Source of the DNA: REEB470 sp032117095
GTDB taxonomy: Bacteria; Bacillota; Bacilli; Paenibacillales; YIM-B00363
Length of the DNA stretch: 9,835 nt
Direction: 5' to 3'
Assembly (NCBI GenBank): GCA_032117095.1
Contig: JAULZZ010000015.1
Location: 1 to 9,835 of the forward strand
The position numbers and the translations under genes were made by a program. Of this stretch, positions 1-6,129 are shown piece after piece (within the stretch, counting starts at the first letter, position 1; each line of letters starts with the position of its first letter). The notes under the pieces were generated by a model that did not search any database, was not told where the DNA came from, and worked only from the letters and a program-made list of their open reading frames with translations.

Positions 1-72
1 CTCGTCAAAAGCAACGTATTGAACAAAGTCACGTATTTTGGTGTAAAAGAAGGTGATATTCGTGCGTTATAA
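1..72 (+). CDS. secD: SecD C-terminus (partial)
   Basis: The first 72 bases read in frame 1 as 23 codons (ending ...GDIRAL) and a TAA stop, with no start codon because the gene begins upstream of the window. The identity is inferred from position: it overlaps the start of secF, and secD is normally directly upstream of secF. SecD and SecF are membrane subunits that assist the SecYEG/SecA translocase by using the proton-motive force to pull exported proteins out of the channel. Too little sequence is visible to check any SecD motif. Confidence 0.7.
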   Translation, partial: LVKSNVLNKVTYFGVKEGDIRAL

Positions 73-961
73 TTTTTATTTTGACTTCATAAAACACCGT
101 AAAAAATTTTATACGTTCTCGCTGACTGTAACGGTTGCAGGGCTACTGACGTTGGTTTTTTTGGGGTTGAACTTCGGAGTTGACTTTCGTGCGGGTACGA
201 ACGTAGATCTCGACATCGGCAAACAGGTGACCGCCGCACAAGCACATGCGTTACTGACCAAAGCAGGTTTTCCGGATGTGGAGCCTCGGATTGGCGGAAA
301 CAACGACCGTGTGACGGTACGTTTTGCGGAAACGCTCACGGTGCAACAAGTCGGCGAGGTAGAACGTGTGTTCGTTGAGGCGTTTGGAAAACAAGTGTCC
401 AAAGAGGAAAATTCTGTCGACCCACAGCTTGCCTTGGAGCAACTCCAAAAAGCGATTATTGCGGTCGCCGTGGCAAGCATCGGGATCATTTTGTATGTGA
501 GCTTACGTTTTGAATGGCGATTTGCACTCGCAGGGATCGTGGCGTTGCTCCATGATGCCTTTGTCGTCATCAGTGTGTTTTCAATTTTTCGCTTAGAAGT
601 AAACTTGCCATTTATTGTGGCGGTGTTGACGATTATTGGGTACTCGATCAACGACACGATCGTGATATTCGACCGTATTCGCGAAAATTTACGGTTTGCC
701 AAGTTGCGCACCGTGGCAGATTTGGCGAAAGTCGTCAATGATAGTGTGTCCCAAACGTTGACACGGTCGATCAACACGGTCGTAACGGTCATCATCGTGG
801 CGTTGGCCTTATTTTTATTCGGAAGTGAATCAATTCGCCTGTTTTCGCTGGCGATGCTCATCGGTTTGTGTGTCGGGGCGTATTCCTCGATTTGCATTGC
901 CTCGACGTTATGGTACGCCATGAAAAAAGCGAGTTTCCAACCGAAACCAAAACCAGAATAG
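62..961 (+). CDS. secF: Protein translocase subunit SecF
   Basis: This is an integral membrane subunit of the SecDF complex, which completes protein export through SecYEG. The 299-aa product has the usual SecF length and plan. TM1 is at about residues 18-38 and is followed by the signature GVDFRAGT (39-46). An extracytoplasmic domain spans about 47-128, and five more helices lie at about 130-148, 154-176, 182-203, 237-254 and 260-284. The family motif GYSINDTIVIFDRIREN is at 193-209, with charged FDRIR at its end. I chose the GTG at 62 because an AGAAGG ribosome site (48-53) lies 8 bases upstream; a GTG at 53 is in frame but sits on that site. The start overlaps the secD stop by 11 bases, so the two are translationally coupled. 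In B. subtilis the two proteins are fused; here they are separate. Confidence 0.95.
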   Translation: MRYNFYFDFIKHRKKFYTFSLTVTVAGLLTLVFLGLNFGVDFRAGTNVDLDIGKQVTAAQAHALLTKAGFPDVEPRIGGNNDRVTVRFAETLTVQQVGEVERVFVEAFGKQVSKEENSVDPQLALEQLQKAIIAVAVASIGIILYVSLRFEWRFALAGIVALLHDAFVVISVFSIFRLEVNLPFIVAVLTIIGYSINDTIVIFDRIRENLRFAKLRTVADLAKVVNDSVSQTLTRSINTVVTVIIVALALFLFGSESIRLFSLAMLIGLCVGAYSSICIASTLWYAMKKASFQPKPKPE

Positions 962-1012
962 CAAAATTGTTCATTCATCATGGAGAATACAACAAGGGGA
1001 AAGGACAACACG

Positions 1013-2731
1013 ATGAAACGGCATGTGCTCCAAGGATACCACGTCAATCCCGTGGATCCCGTTGTCGTGGCACGCTATTGCCAACAATTTGGCATTCATC
1101 CGTTGCTGGCGACTGTCATGGTCAGCCGGCAGTATGCAGTACACGAAGTGCAGGCGTGGCTGTATCCGCAGATGGTGTGGCACGACCCATTCGCATTAGA
1201 GGGAATGGCACGTACCGTAGCGCGCATTCGTCATGCGCTTGCACGCCAAGAACGGATCCTTATTTTTGGCGATTACGATGCAGATGGGGTGTGTAGTGTC
1301 GCCTTGATGACGCAGCTCATGCGTACATTGGGCGCATACTTTCGGGTTGCAATTCCCCACAGACACCTCGACGGATACGGGCTCAATCGTCAAGCGATCA
1401 AACATGCGCACGATGAGGGATGCCGGCTCATCATCACGGTAGATACAGGCATTAGTGCACACGAGCCGATCGACTATGCGCGTGAACTGGGGATTGATGT
1501 GTTGGTGACAGACCATCATCAGCCCCCCGATGCGTTGCCCCACGCCTATGCGATTATTAATCCACAGCAGAAAACGTGTACATATCCGTACCGTCATCTC
1601 GCTGGGGTAGGGGTAGCATTGAAGCTGGCGCACGCACTTCTTGGACGAGTGCCGTATGAGTGGACTCCTTTTGCGGCCACAGGTACAGTCGCCGATCTGA
1701 TGCCACTGACAGGGGAAAATCGGGTCATCGTGCAATGTGGCCTCGCACAGATGAATGCACAACGCAACGTGTGGCTGGAAACGGTATTGCACGTGGCAGG
1801 GGTCTCCGTCACGGAACCTGTGACCGCCCAAACGTTGGCATTTACCGTCGTACCGCGCCTCAATGCCGCAGGACGTCTTGAAAAAGCAGACGATGCCGTA
1901 CGGTTGCTCCTTGCCGAAGATGCGGTACACGCCAAACCATTTGCCCAAAAACTCGAACGACTCAATCAGCAACGAAAACAACTTGTCGACGAAACGACAC
2001 AACAGGCGTTGCATCATATCCAAACAGGACAAGCGTACGCGTATGCCGATGCACTTGTGGTCGGATCGTCCCAGTGGAATCCGGGCGTCATTGGGATTGT
2101 CGCCTCACGGTTGGTCGAACAGACGGGTGTACCGACGATTGTTTTCGCGATCGATGAAGTCAAAGGGGTCGCCAAAGGGTCGGCGCGCTCTATCGGTGGG
2201 GTGCACCTTTACGATGCGATCCAACAGTGCAGTGAACATGTCCTTTATTTTGGTGGGCATGAAAGTGCGGCAGGCATGACGGTTGCACAGACTGCGCTTT
2301 CCTCTTTTGCCCGCGCGTTTGATCTGCAGGTTCATTTGAAGACGACTGCGCACGTACGACCATTGACGTTTGTGGCCGATGCGACCATGTGCGTCGCCGA
2401 TTTGACTTTGGCATCGATTAAGGAGTTGGATCGTCTTGCGCCGTATGGCATGCACCATCCGATTCCGACGATTGTCCTGAAAAATGTGACGGTTGATCAA
2501 GTCAAACCGCTTGGACGTGAAGGAAAACATTTCAAAGGCGTCTTATGTGATCCGACGGGTGCGATCGAAGGCGTACAATTTCATGCGACGGAAGAACACG
2601 CCCTCCGTCAGGGGTTGCGCCAAGACGTCGTGGTCGAACTGGCGATCAATCGTTACCGTGGCAGTGCAAAGCCACAGGCGATCATTAAGCATATCTTTGT
2701 TCCAGCGGAAGACACTGCACACGCACCATGA
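1013..2731 (+). CDS. recJ: Single-stranded-DNA-specific 5'-3' exonuclease RecJ
   Basis: RecJ degrades single-stranded DNA 5' to 3' in recombinational and mismatch repair; it is a cytoplasmic metal-dependent DHH-family nuclease. The 572-aa product shows the motifs in order: GDYDADGV (86-93), VDTG (143-146), TDHH (166-169), TVADLMP (225-231) for the DHH domain; RLNAAGR (282-288); then NPGVIGIVASR (356-366), GSARSIGG (389-396) and FGGHESAAG (413-421) for the DHHA1 domain. An OB-fold tail follows, beginning around residue 445 (LAPYGMHHPIP at 475-485). At 572 aa it is shorter than B. subtilis RecJ (about 790 aa), lacking that protein's C-terminal extension. The ATG at 1013 has an AAAGGA site (1000-1005) 7 bases upstream; the in-frame ATG at 980 has none. 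It lies 51 bases after secF and probably shares its transcript. The apt-relA genes that usually follow recJ in Bacilli are absent. Confidence 0.95.
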   Translation: MKRHVLQGYHVNPVDPVVVARYCQQFGIHPLLATVMVSRQYAVHEVQAWLYPQMVWHDPFALEGMARTVARIRHALARQERILIFGDYDADGVCSVALMTQLMRTLGAYFRVAIPHRHLDGYGLNRQAIKHAHDEGCRLIITVDTGISAHEPIDYARELGIDVLVTDHHQPPDALPHAYAIINPQQKTCTYPYRHLAGVGVALKLAHALLGRVPYEWTPFAATGTVADLMPLTGENRVIVQCGLAQMNAQRNVWLETVLHVAGVSVTEPVTAQTLAFTVVPRLNAAGRLEKADDAVRLLLAEDAVHAKPFAQKLERLNQQRKQLVDETTQQALHHIQTGQAYAYADALVVGSSQWNPGVIGIVASRLVEQTGVPTIVFAIDEVKGVAKGSARSIGGVHLYDAIQQCSEHVLYFGGHESAAGMTVAQTALSSFARAFDLQVHLKTTAHVRPLTFVADATMCVADLTLASIKELDRLAPYGMHHPIPTIVLKNVTVDQVKPLGREGKHFKGVLCDPTGAIEGVQFHATEEHALRQGLRQDVVVELAINRYRGSAKPQAIIKHIFVPAEDTAHAP

Positions 2732-2750
2732 AAAAAGACCTTGTGATACG

Positions 2751-2818
2751 AATACGAAACACGATTTGAACACAGGGCACCGCGATAAACCGATTTTTCA
2801 AAAATGACTTTTCCGGAA
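2751..2818 (+). repeat. Degenerate or deleted member of the TIR element family
   Basis: Twenty bases after the recJ stop, AATACGAAACACGATTTGAA (2751-2770) matches the left end of the terminal-inverted-repeat elements found at 5048, 5861, 7331 and 9737. A weak match to the family's right end (TTTTCAAAAATGACTTTT, about 2796-2814) follows after only some 25 bases, so this could be an internally deleted copy. The left end is clear; the right end is tentative. Confidence 0.4.
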
Positions 2819-2857
2819 ATAAGCGATTTTTTGCGCATGTTTATGCGAATTATGTAG

Positions 2858-3034
2858 TTTATAGAAGTGCCCATTAGTATGAACAATGCAGTTGTTGATA
2901 AGAAAATTATCGAAGGCGAACAGCCTGTAATACTTCTTAATTATATGGACGTTTATAGAAATCATCATATAACGAAAGACATCGTAAAAATGCAAGTCAC
3001 GGCGCCAGTTTCAAAAACAATGTCAACCGGTTAA
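2858..3034 (+). pseudogene. Fragment resembling type I restriction specificity subunit (HsdS)
   Basis: An open stretch reads FIEVPISMNN... up to a TAA at 3032-3034; an ATG-started version is 2879-3034 (51 aa). The segment PVILLNYMDVYRNHHITKD followed by KMQVTAP resembles, from memory, the conserved LLNYMDVY...MxVTAP block of HsdS specificity subunits, which choose the DNA target of type I restriction-modification systems. Only this block is present: a stop (TAG at 2855) lies just upstream, and the frame ends inside the inverted-repeat arm at 3019-3035. About 70 bases on, another frame gives FLTDSSISEII (3103-3135), which recalls the TPSSET-type motif downstream in HsdS. No hsdR or hsdM is in the window. 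I read it as a decayed remnant; the family call needs a search. Confidence 0.45.
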
Positions 3035-3154
3035 GAGCTTGCCTGCAAAATGTTGAAAATAAAAGAAAATCTAAAAAATCTTGATGTCTTGAGAAAAACC
3101 GGTTTCTCACCGATTCATCCATCTCCGAGATCATCCGCTTAACCTGTTGACATT
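3019..3154. repeat. 136-bp element with 17-bp terminal inverted repeats
   Basis: The left arm AATGTCAACCGGTTAAG (3019-3035) and right arm CTTAACCTGTTGACATT (3138-3154) are inverted copies matching at 16 of 17 positions. Taking the TGTCAAC...GTTGACA core, the ends are TG...CA, as in many insertion sequences. The interior is A-rich and has no coding capacity for a transposase. No target-site duplication is evident. It interrupts or abuts the hsdS-like fragment and is unrelated in sequence to the other repeats here. It could be a MITE or an internally deleted insertion sequence. Confidence 0.5.
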
Positions 3155-3314
3155 GGAATCATATGAAGGAAAAAAACTGTATGTGTCCGCTTCGCAGGGG
3201 TCATTATTTTTTTGACCGGTACGGTTCATGGCAAATCCGCTCGTGCGATGGAGTCCTCATTTTCAGTTTCTTCGTAAAATCGTCAATAATCTGTAAAATT
3301 TTTTCTGAAATTCA
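3155..3314. other. Non-coding gap before cymR, nothing recognised
   Basis: This AT-rich stretch holds only a short inverted repeat (GGTCA 3199-3203 with TGACC 3213-3217, T-rich loop) and a weak 51-codon reading frame (3163-3318) without a convincing ribosome site that runs into the cymR promoter. No RNA gene or further repeat is recognisable. Confidence 0.4.
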
Positions 3315-3344
3315 CTGACAAGTCGTCCAACTGTGTGTTATAAT
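3315..3344 (+). promoter_or_regulatory. Promoter of cymR-iscS
   Basis: CTGACA (3315-3320) serves as the -35 box and a perfect TATAAT (3339-3344) as the -10 box, 18 bases apart. TG at 3336-3337 makes an extended -10 element. Transcription would start near 3351, leaving a leader of about 65 bases. The ribosome site AGAGGAG (3403-3409) is 7 bases before the cymR ATG. No operator that I can assign with confidence is visible in the leader. Confidence 0.7.
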
Positions 3345-3416
3345 TATATAAACGTTGGTAAACATAAATATGTAGAGCATTTGCCACGTTGGGGATTCCC
3401 TTAGAGGAGTACGAAG

Positions 3417-3836
3417 ATGAAAATTTCAACAAAAGGGCGTTACGGATTAACGATTATGATGGAGTTGGCGTCAAAATATGGGGAAGGTCCTGTATCCTTG
3501 AAGGCAATCGCCGCCAAGCATGCGCTTTCTGAGCATTATTTGGAACATCTTGTTTCGCCACTGCGCAACGGAGGGCTTGTCAAAAGTGTACGTGGAGCCT
3601 ATGGCGGATACGTATTGTTGCGCCCGCCCATGGAGATTACTGCCGGCGATATTATTCGCATATTAGAAGGACCGATTTCGCCCGTAGATTTTACCGAAGA
3701 GGATGATTTGGCGAAGCGGGATTTGTGGATGCGCATTCGGGATGCGATCGCACGGGAGTTGGATGGGACGACGTTGGCCACACTGCTCGCCTTTAATGGA
3801 CAACCGACCGCACAACCGTATATGTTTTATATTTAG
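3417..3836 (+). CDS. cymR: Rrf2-family cysteine metabolism repressor CymR
   Basis: This is a DNA-binding repressor of cysteine and sulfur uptake and synthesis genes; in B. subtilis it works in complex with the cysteine synthase CysK. The 139-aa product begins MKISTKGRYGLTIMMELA, with a winged helix-turn-helix over about 1-70 (helix-turn-helix near 27-50; wing VRGAYGGYVL at 58-67). It has the EGPISPV segment at 84-90, and the C-terminus is YMFYI. These match B. subtilis CymR as I remember it almost throughout. The protein contains no cysteine, so it cannot carry the Fe-S cluster of IscR; this fits CymR and excludes IscR. It is followed after 34 bases by the cysteine desulfurase, the same order as cymR-yrvO in Bacillus, indicating one transcript. 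Length is normal. Confidence 0.92.
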   Translation: MKISTKGRYGLTIMMELASKYGEGPVSLKAIAAKHALSEHYLEHLVSPLRNGGLVKSVRGAYGGYVLLRPPMEITAGDIIRILEGPISPVDFTEEDDLAKRDLWMRIRDAIARELDGTTLATLLAFNGQPTAQPYMFYI

Positions 3837-3870
3837 CAAAAAAAATTATGTAGCAGGAATGGAGCAACCG

Positions 3871-5043
3871 ATGAGTGACGATGCTGTGCGGGTGTACTTG
3901 GATCATGCAGCGACGACACGGTTGCATCCAGACGTATTGGCGGCGATGTTGCCGTTTTGGCACGGTGAATATGGCAATCCGTCCAGCAGTCATCTCGAAG
4001 GCCGTCAAGCCAAAGCAGCCCTTTGGGACGCCAAAGAGCGGTTCGCTGTTGCCGTCGGCTGTTCGGCCGAAGAAGTCGTATGGACAAGCGGGGGGACGGA
4101 GAGCAACAATCTCGCCTTGTTCGGGGTAGCGAAGATGTTGCCTCCTATGCGCCGCACGATCGTGATCTCCGCAGTCGAACATGCCACCGTCCGCGTCGCT
4201 TGTGCCAAGCTAGCCCAACAAGGATACACCGTGAAGATTTTGTCAGTAGATGAACAAGGAAAAATCCCCCCTGCACAGTGGCAACACGCCATAGATCATA
4301 CGACGGGTTTGGTGAGCGTCGTGCACGGCAATCATGAGATCGCCACTTGTCAGGACATCGTGTCTATTGGACAGTGGGCGAGGCATCAGGGAGCGTTGTT
4401 TCATGTGGACGCCGTCCAAACGCTTGGACATGAGCCACTTGATCTAAAAACGTTACCCGTAGACATGATGAGTTTCTCTGCACACAAAATTCACGGACCC
4501 AAAGGCAGTGGCGCACTGTATGTGCATAAAAAAGTGGCGTTAGAAGCACTGTTTCATGGAGGCGCCCAAGAACGTAGAAAGCGCGCAGGGACAGAGAACG
4601 TAGCGTTTGCAGTCGGTTTTTCGTATGCCGCCCAGCGTGCCGTAGCGCACCGAGAAGCGTGGTATAACCACGTGTGCGCATTGAAGCAGACGATGATGAT
4701 GGTGTTTTCCCAAGTACTTCCTGCGGAGGCGTATAGGTTTAATGGACATCCCGCAGGCGTGCCACATATCCTCAGTGCGAGTTTTCCAGGGGTCGATGCG
4801 CAGACGTTGCTCATGCAACTCGATATGGAAGGCATCGCAGCGTCGAGTGGTTCTGCCTGTGCTGCTGGTGCCCTCACTCCCTCGCCCGTTTTAGAAGCAA
4901 TTCGTCTTCCGCAGACGCTGTTGCGTTCGACCGTTCGATTTAGTTTTGGCATGGACAATACGGATGCTGATATACGGCGTGCTGCCAATACGGTCACGAC
5001 ACTGGTCAAAAAATTGCGTATGGTGACGCAGAGCATACGATAA
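3871..5043 (+). CDS. iscS: Cysteine desulfurase (IscS/YrvO type)
   Basis: This PLP enzyme removes sulfur from L-cysteine to give alanine and an enzyme persulfide, the sulfur source for tRNA thiolation and Fe-S clusters. The 390-aa product has the class V aminotransferase plan: YLDHAATT (9-16), GGTESNN (74-80), the PLP-stacking histidine in EHATV (H104), HVDAVQ (D180, Q183), the Schiff-base lysine in SAHKIHGPKG (K206), RAGTEN (238-243) and the persulfide cysteine in SSGSACAAG (C330). The usual NNE motif reads GNHE (153-156), a small deviation. The ATG at 3871 is preferred because GGAG (3861-3864) lies 6 bases upstream; an ATG at 3859 is in frame but poorly spaced from its AGG. In Bacillus the next gene is mnmA (trmU), which uses this sulfur for 2-thiouridine; here repeats follow instead. 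Confidence 0.93.
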   Translation: MSDDAVRVYLDHAATTRLHPDVLAAMLPFWHGEYGNPSSSHLEGRQAKAALWDAKERFAVAVGCSAEEVVWTSGGTESNNLALFGVAKMLPPMRRTIVISAVEHATVRVACAKLAQQGYTVKILSVDEQGKIPPAQWQHAIDHTTGLVSVVHGNHEIATCQDIVSIGQWARHQGALFHVDAVQTLGHEPLDLKTLPVDMMSFSAHKIHGPKGSGALYVHKKVALEALFHGGAQERRKRAGTENVAFAVGFSYAAQRAVAHREAWYNHVCALKQTMMMVFSQVLPAEAYRFNGHPAGVPHILSASFPGVDAQTLLMQLDMEGIAASSGSACAAGALTPSPVLEAIRLPQTLLRSTVRFSFGMDNTDADIRRAANTVTTLVKKLRMVTQSIR

Positions 5044-5047
5044 CCGA

Positions 5048-5175
5048 ATACGAATCACATCGTGAAAATATGGACACAGAATAACGCCTTTTGTGTGAAA
5101 GTAAAAAGCGGGGTAACCGAGGCGCAAAGGCGTAGTCTTTCGGTGGGGGATATAGTTTCAAAACATGTTTCATAT
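5048..5175. repeat. TIR element, long subtype, copy 1
   Basis: A 128-bp non-coding element starts 4 bases after the desulfurase stop. The left end ATACGAATCACATCGTGAAA (5048-5067) is an inverted match to the right end (about 5154-5175, TTTCAAAACATGTTTCATAT), agreeing at about 15 of 22 positions. The interior carries GGCGCAAAGGCGTAG (5121-5135) and GGTGGGGGATA (5142-5152), shared with the copy at 5861-5989. It lies only 4 bases before the next element at 5180. Confidence 0.6.
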
Positions 5176-5179
5176 CACG

Positions 5180-5284
5180 ATACTAAACACTGATCAAAAA
5201 CATGTATGCAAAGGGTTTCCCTTTACGAGAAAGCACAGTAATTTTTAACCAATCGGATTCCTGTATTCAAACAGTGCTTAGTAT
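5180..5284. repeat. TIR element, short subtype, copy 1
   Basis: A 105-bp element has the left end ATACTAAACACTG (5180-5192) and right end CAGTGCTTAGTAT (5272-5284), inverted copies that differ at one position. The same layout, with TTTTTAACCAAT and GGATTCCTGTATTCAA in the right half, recurs at 7331-7437 and 9737-9835. The middle has a perfect small palindrome, AAAGGGTTTCCCTTT (5210-5224). There is no open frame of note. Confidence 0.75.
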
Positions 5285-5430
5285 GAGCAGCCAAAGCGCA
5301 CACTTTGATCCGTAGTGCACGTGTACCTTGTTAAGCGACCAACATCCGTGGAGATGTACAACACGTGTGCGGGTGAGGACAAGTGTGCTCTGTAAGAATT
5401 GCGTTGATTCATCATGCACTCATTAAACAT
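5285..5430 (+). other. Leader region of the zinc-ribbon gene with a stem-loop
   Basis: CACGTGT (5318-5324) pairs perfectly with ACACGTG (5361-5367), and inside the loop ACATC (5342-5346) pairs with GATGT (5353-5357), giving a two-level hairpin upstream of the small gene. No known riboswitch class is recognisable, and no promoter with good boxes and spacing is clear. It could be a structured 5' leader or chance. Confidence 0.3.
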
Positions 5431-5448
5431 AAGGAAGTGTTGCGCCAA

Positions 5449-5748
5449 ATGATGCGCTGTCCAAATTGCAATTGTCGGGATATCGGGAAGATAGGGACGT
5501 ACCAATATTATTGTTGGGGCTGTTTTATTGAGCTCACCGTCAACGGGGACAAAATGTCGGTATTCCAAGTCGAGCAAGACGGCACATTAAGTTCATTGGA
5601 TGATATTTTTTATCCCGAAGACACCCCAGCAGAAGTGACGGTGATGGGCGATAGGGCAGTCATCCACCCGCAAGAAGCGTTGCCTGTTGAGGCGCATGAA
5701 ACGATAATGCCTGTGGCACAACCGATGGTGAGTTCGTTGCCTTCGTAG
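5449..5748 (+). CDS. Small zinc-ribbon protein, conserved in Bacilli, function unknown
   Basis: A 99-aa soluble protein. The N-terminal third forms a zinc ribbon with two CxxC knuckles, CPNC (C4, C7; another Cys at 9) and CWGC (C22, C25), joined by RDIGKIGTYQYY. The block YYCWGCFIEL followed by VFQVEQDGTLSSLDDIF (38-54) resembles small uncharacterised proteins of Bacillus relatives as I remember them. The tail (55-99) is acidic then Pro/Ala/Val-rich and probably disordered; it is longer than I would expect for this group. The ATG at 5449 follows AAGGAAGTG (5431-5439) by 9 bases; an ATG at 5452 or an upstream GTG at 5383 are alternatives. It is a single-gene unit with a terminator just downstream. 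Function is not known; a zinc ribbon suggests nucleic-acid or protein contact. Confidence 0.8.
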   Translation: MMRCPNCNCRDIGKIGTYQYYCWGCFIELTVNGDKMSVFQVEQDGTLSSLDDIFYPEDTPAEVTVMGDRAVIHPQEALPVEAHETIMPVAQPMVSSLPS

Positions 5749-5778
5749 GCAGTTCATCCTAAAAAATTGTCTAAAAAT

Positions 5779-5814
5779 CTTCTGTGTTGCGTGATGTGCA
5801 CACAGGAGTTTTTT
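5779..5814 (+). terminator. Rho-independent terminator of the zinc-ribbon gene
   Basis: CTTCTGTGT (5779-5787) pairs with ACACAGGAG (5800-5808) over 9 bp including one G-T pair, followed by six T (5809-5814). It begins 30 bases after the stop codon. Confidence 0.8.
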
Positions 5815-5860
5815 GATTTTCCCTGTTGTATCAAGTGGGTGTATGCGTATCTTTTTTTCA

Positions 5861-5989
5861 ATACGAATTACAGATTGAAAACATTGCACAGCGATTTGCT
5901 TTTTGCGGGAAAGCAAAATGTGTTTCCACCGTGGCCCAAAGGCGTAGCCGCTCCACTGGGGGGATAAGGTTTCAAATTGTGTTTTGTAC
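5861..5989. repeat. TIR element, long subtype, copy 2
   Basis: A 129-bp element has the left end ATACGAATTACAGATTGAAA (5861-5880) and right end TTTCAAATTGTGTTTTGTAC (5970-5989), inverted matches at about 15 of 22 positions. The interior GGCCCAAAGGCGTAG (5932-5946) and GGGGGGATAAGG are shared with 5048-5175. Within it, GTGG/CCAC and GGC-GTA-GCC can pair to form a small hairpin. It lies between the zinc-ribbon terminator and the T-tract promoter. Confidence 0.6.
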
Positions 5990-6030
5990 AGGATGTCAGA
6001 TGAAACGCGCAAAATGAAGCCTCAAAAGCA

Positions 6031-6059
6031 TTGTTTTTTTTTTTTTTTTTTGGTATAGT
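6031..6059 (+). promoter_or_regulatory. Promoter with an 18-T spacer tract (putative phase-variable switch)
   Basis: TTGTTT (6031-6036) is a partial -35 box and TATAGT (6054-6059) a good -10 box (5 of 6 consensus bases). TG at 6051-6052 adds an extended -10 element. The spacer is exactly 17 bases and nearly all of it lies in an uninterrupted run of 18 T (6034-6051). Slippage in such a run would change the spacer length and so promoter strength. The leader to the ATG at 6130 is about 65 bases. Confidence 0.65.
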
Positions 6060-6129
6060 TTTAATTATCAAATCGGTGCGTGCACTGGTTTGTGTAGTCA
6101 CATCACAACGACGAGGAGCGTGGACGAGG

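Noticed and set aside
980..1012. Alternative recJ start at ATG 980
   Set aside because: No ribosome site precedes it, whereas the ATG at 1013 has AAAGGA at ideal spacing and gives the usual RecJ N-terminus.
109..1047. Long open frame on the minus strand opposite secF
   Set aside because: It mirrors the secF coding frame, matches no recognisable protein and has no start signals; secF on the + strand shows clear family motifs.
2728..2769. A 13-codon frame overlapping the recJ stop (ATGA)
   Set aside because: It is too short and runs into the repeat end; no sign that it is a gene.
3163..3318. A 51-codon frame (MKEKNCMCPL...) before cymR
   Set aside because: It has a weak start context and no recognisable family, and it overlaps the cymR -35 box; it is probably chance.
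3417..3836. IscR (Fe-S cluster regulator) as the identity of the Rrf2 protein
   Set aside because: The protein has no cysteine residues, so it cannot bind a cluster; the sequence and the YMFYI C-terminus fit CymR.
5048..5284. Possible CRISPR array from the repeated ends near the desulfurase gene
   Set aside because: The repeats are inverted pairs bounding about 100-130 bp, not short direct repeats with regular unique spacers, and no cas genes are present.
6031..6129. Extending the SUMF1-fold gene upstream to a TTG at 6031, which would put the T tract in the coding region as a run of Phe
   Set aside because: There is no ribosome site before 6031, the extension would displace the signal peptide, and the tract fits promoter spacing exactly. 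The ATG at 6130 has an AGGAG site upstream.
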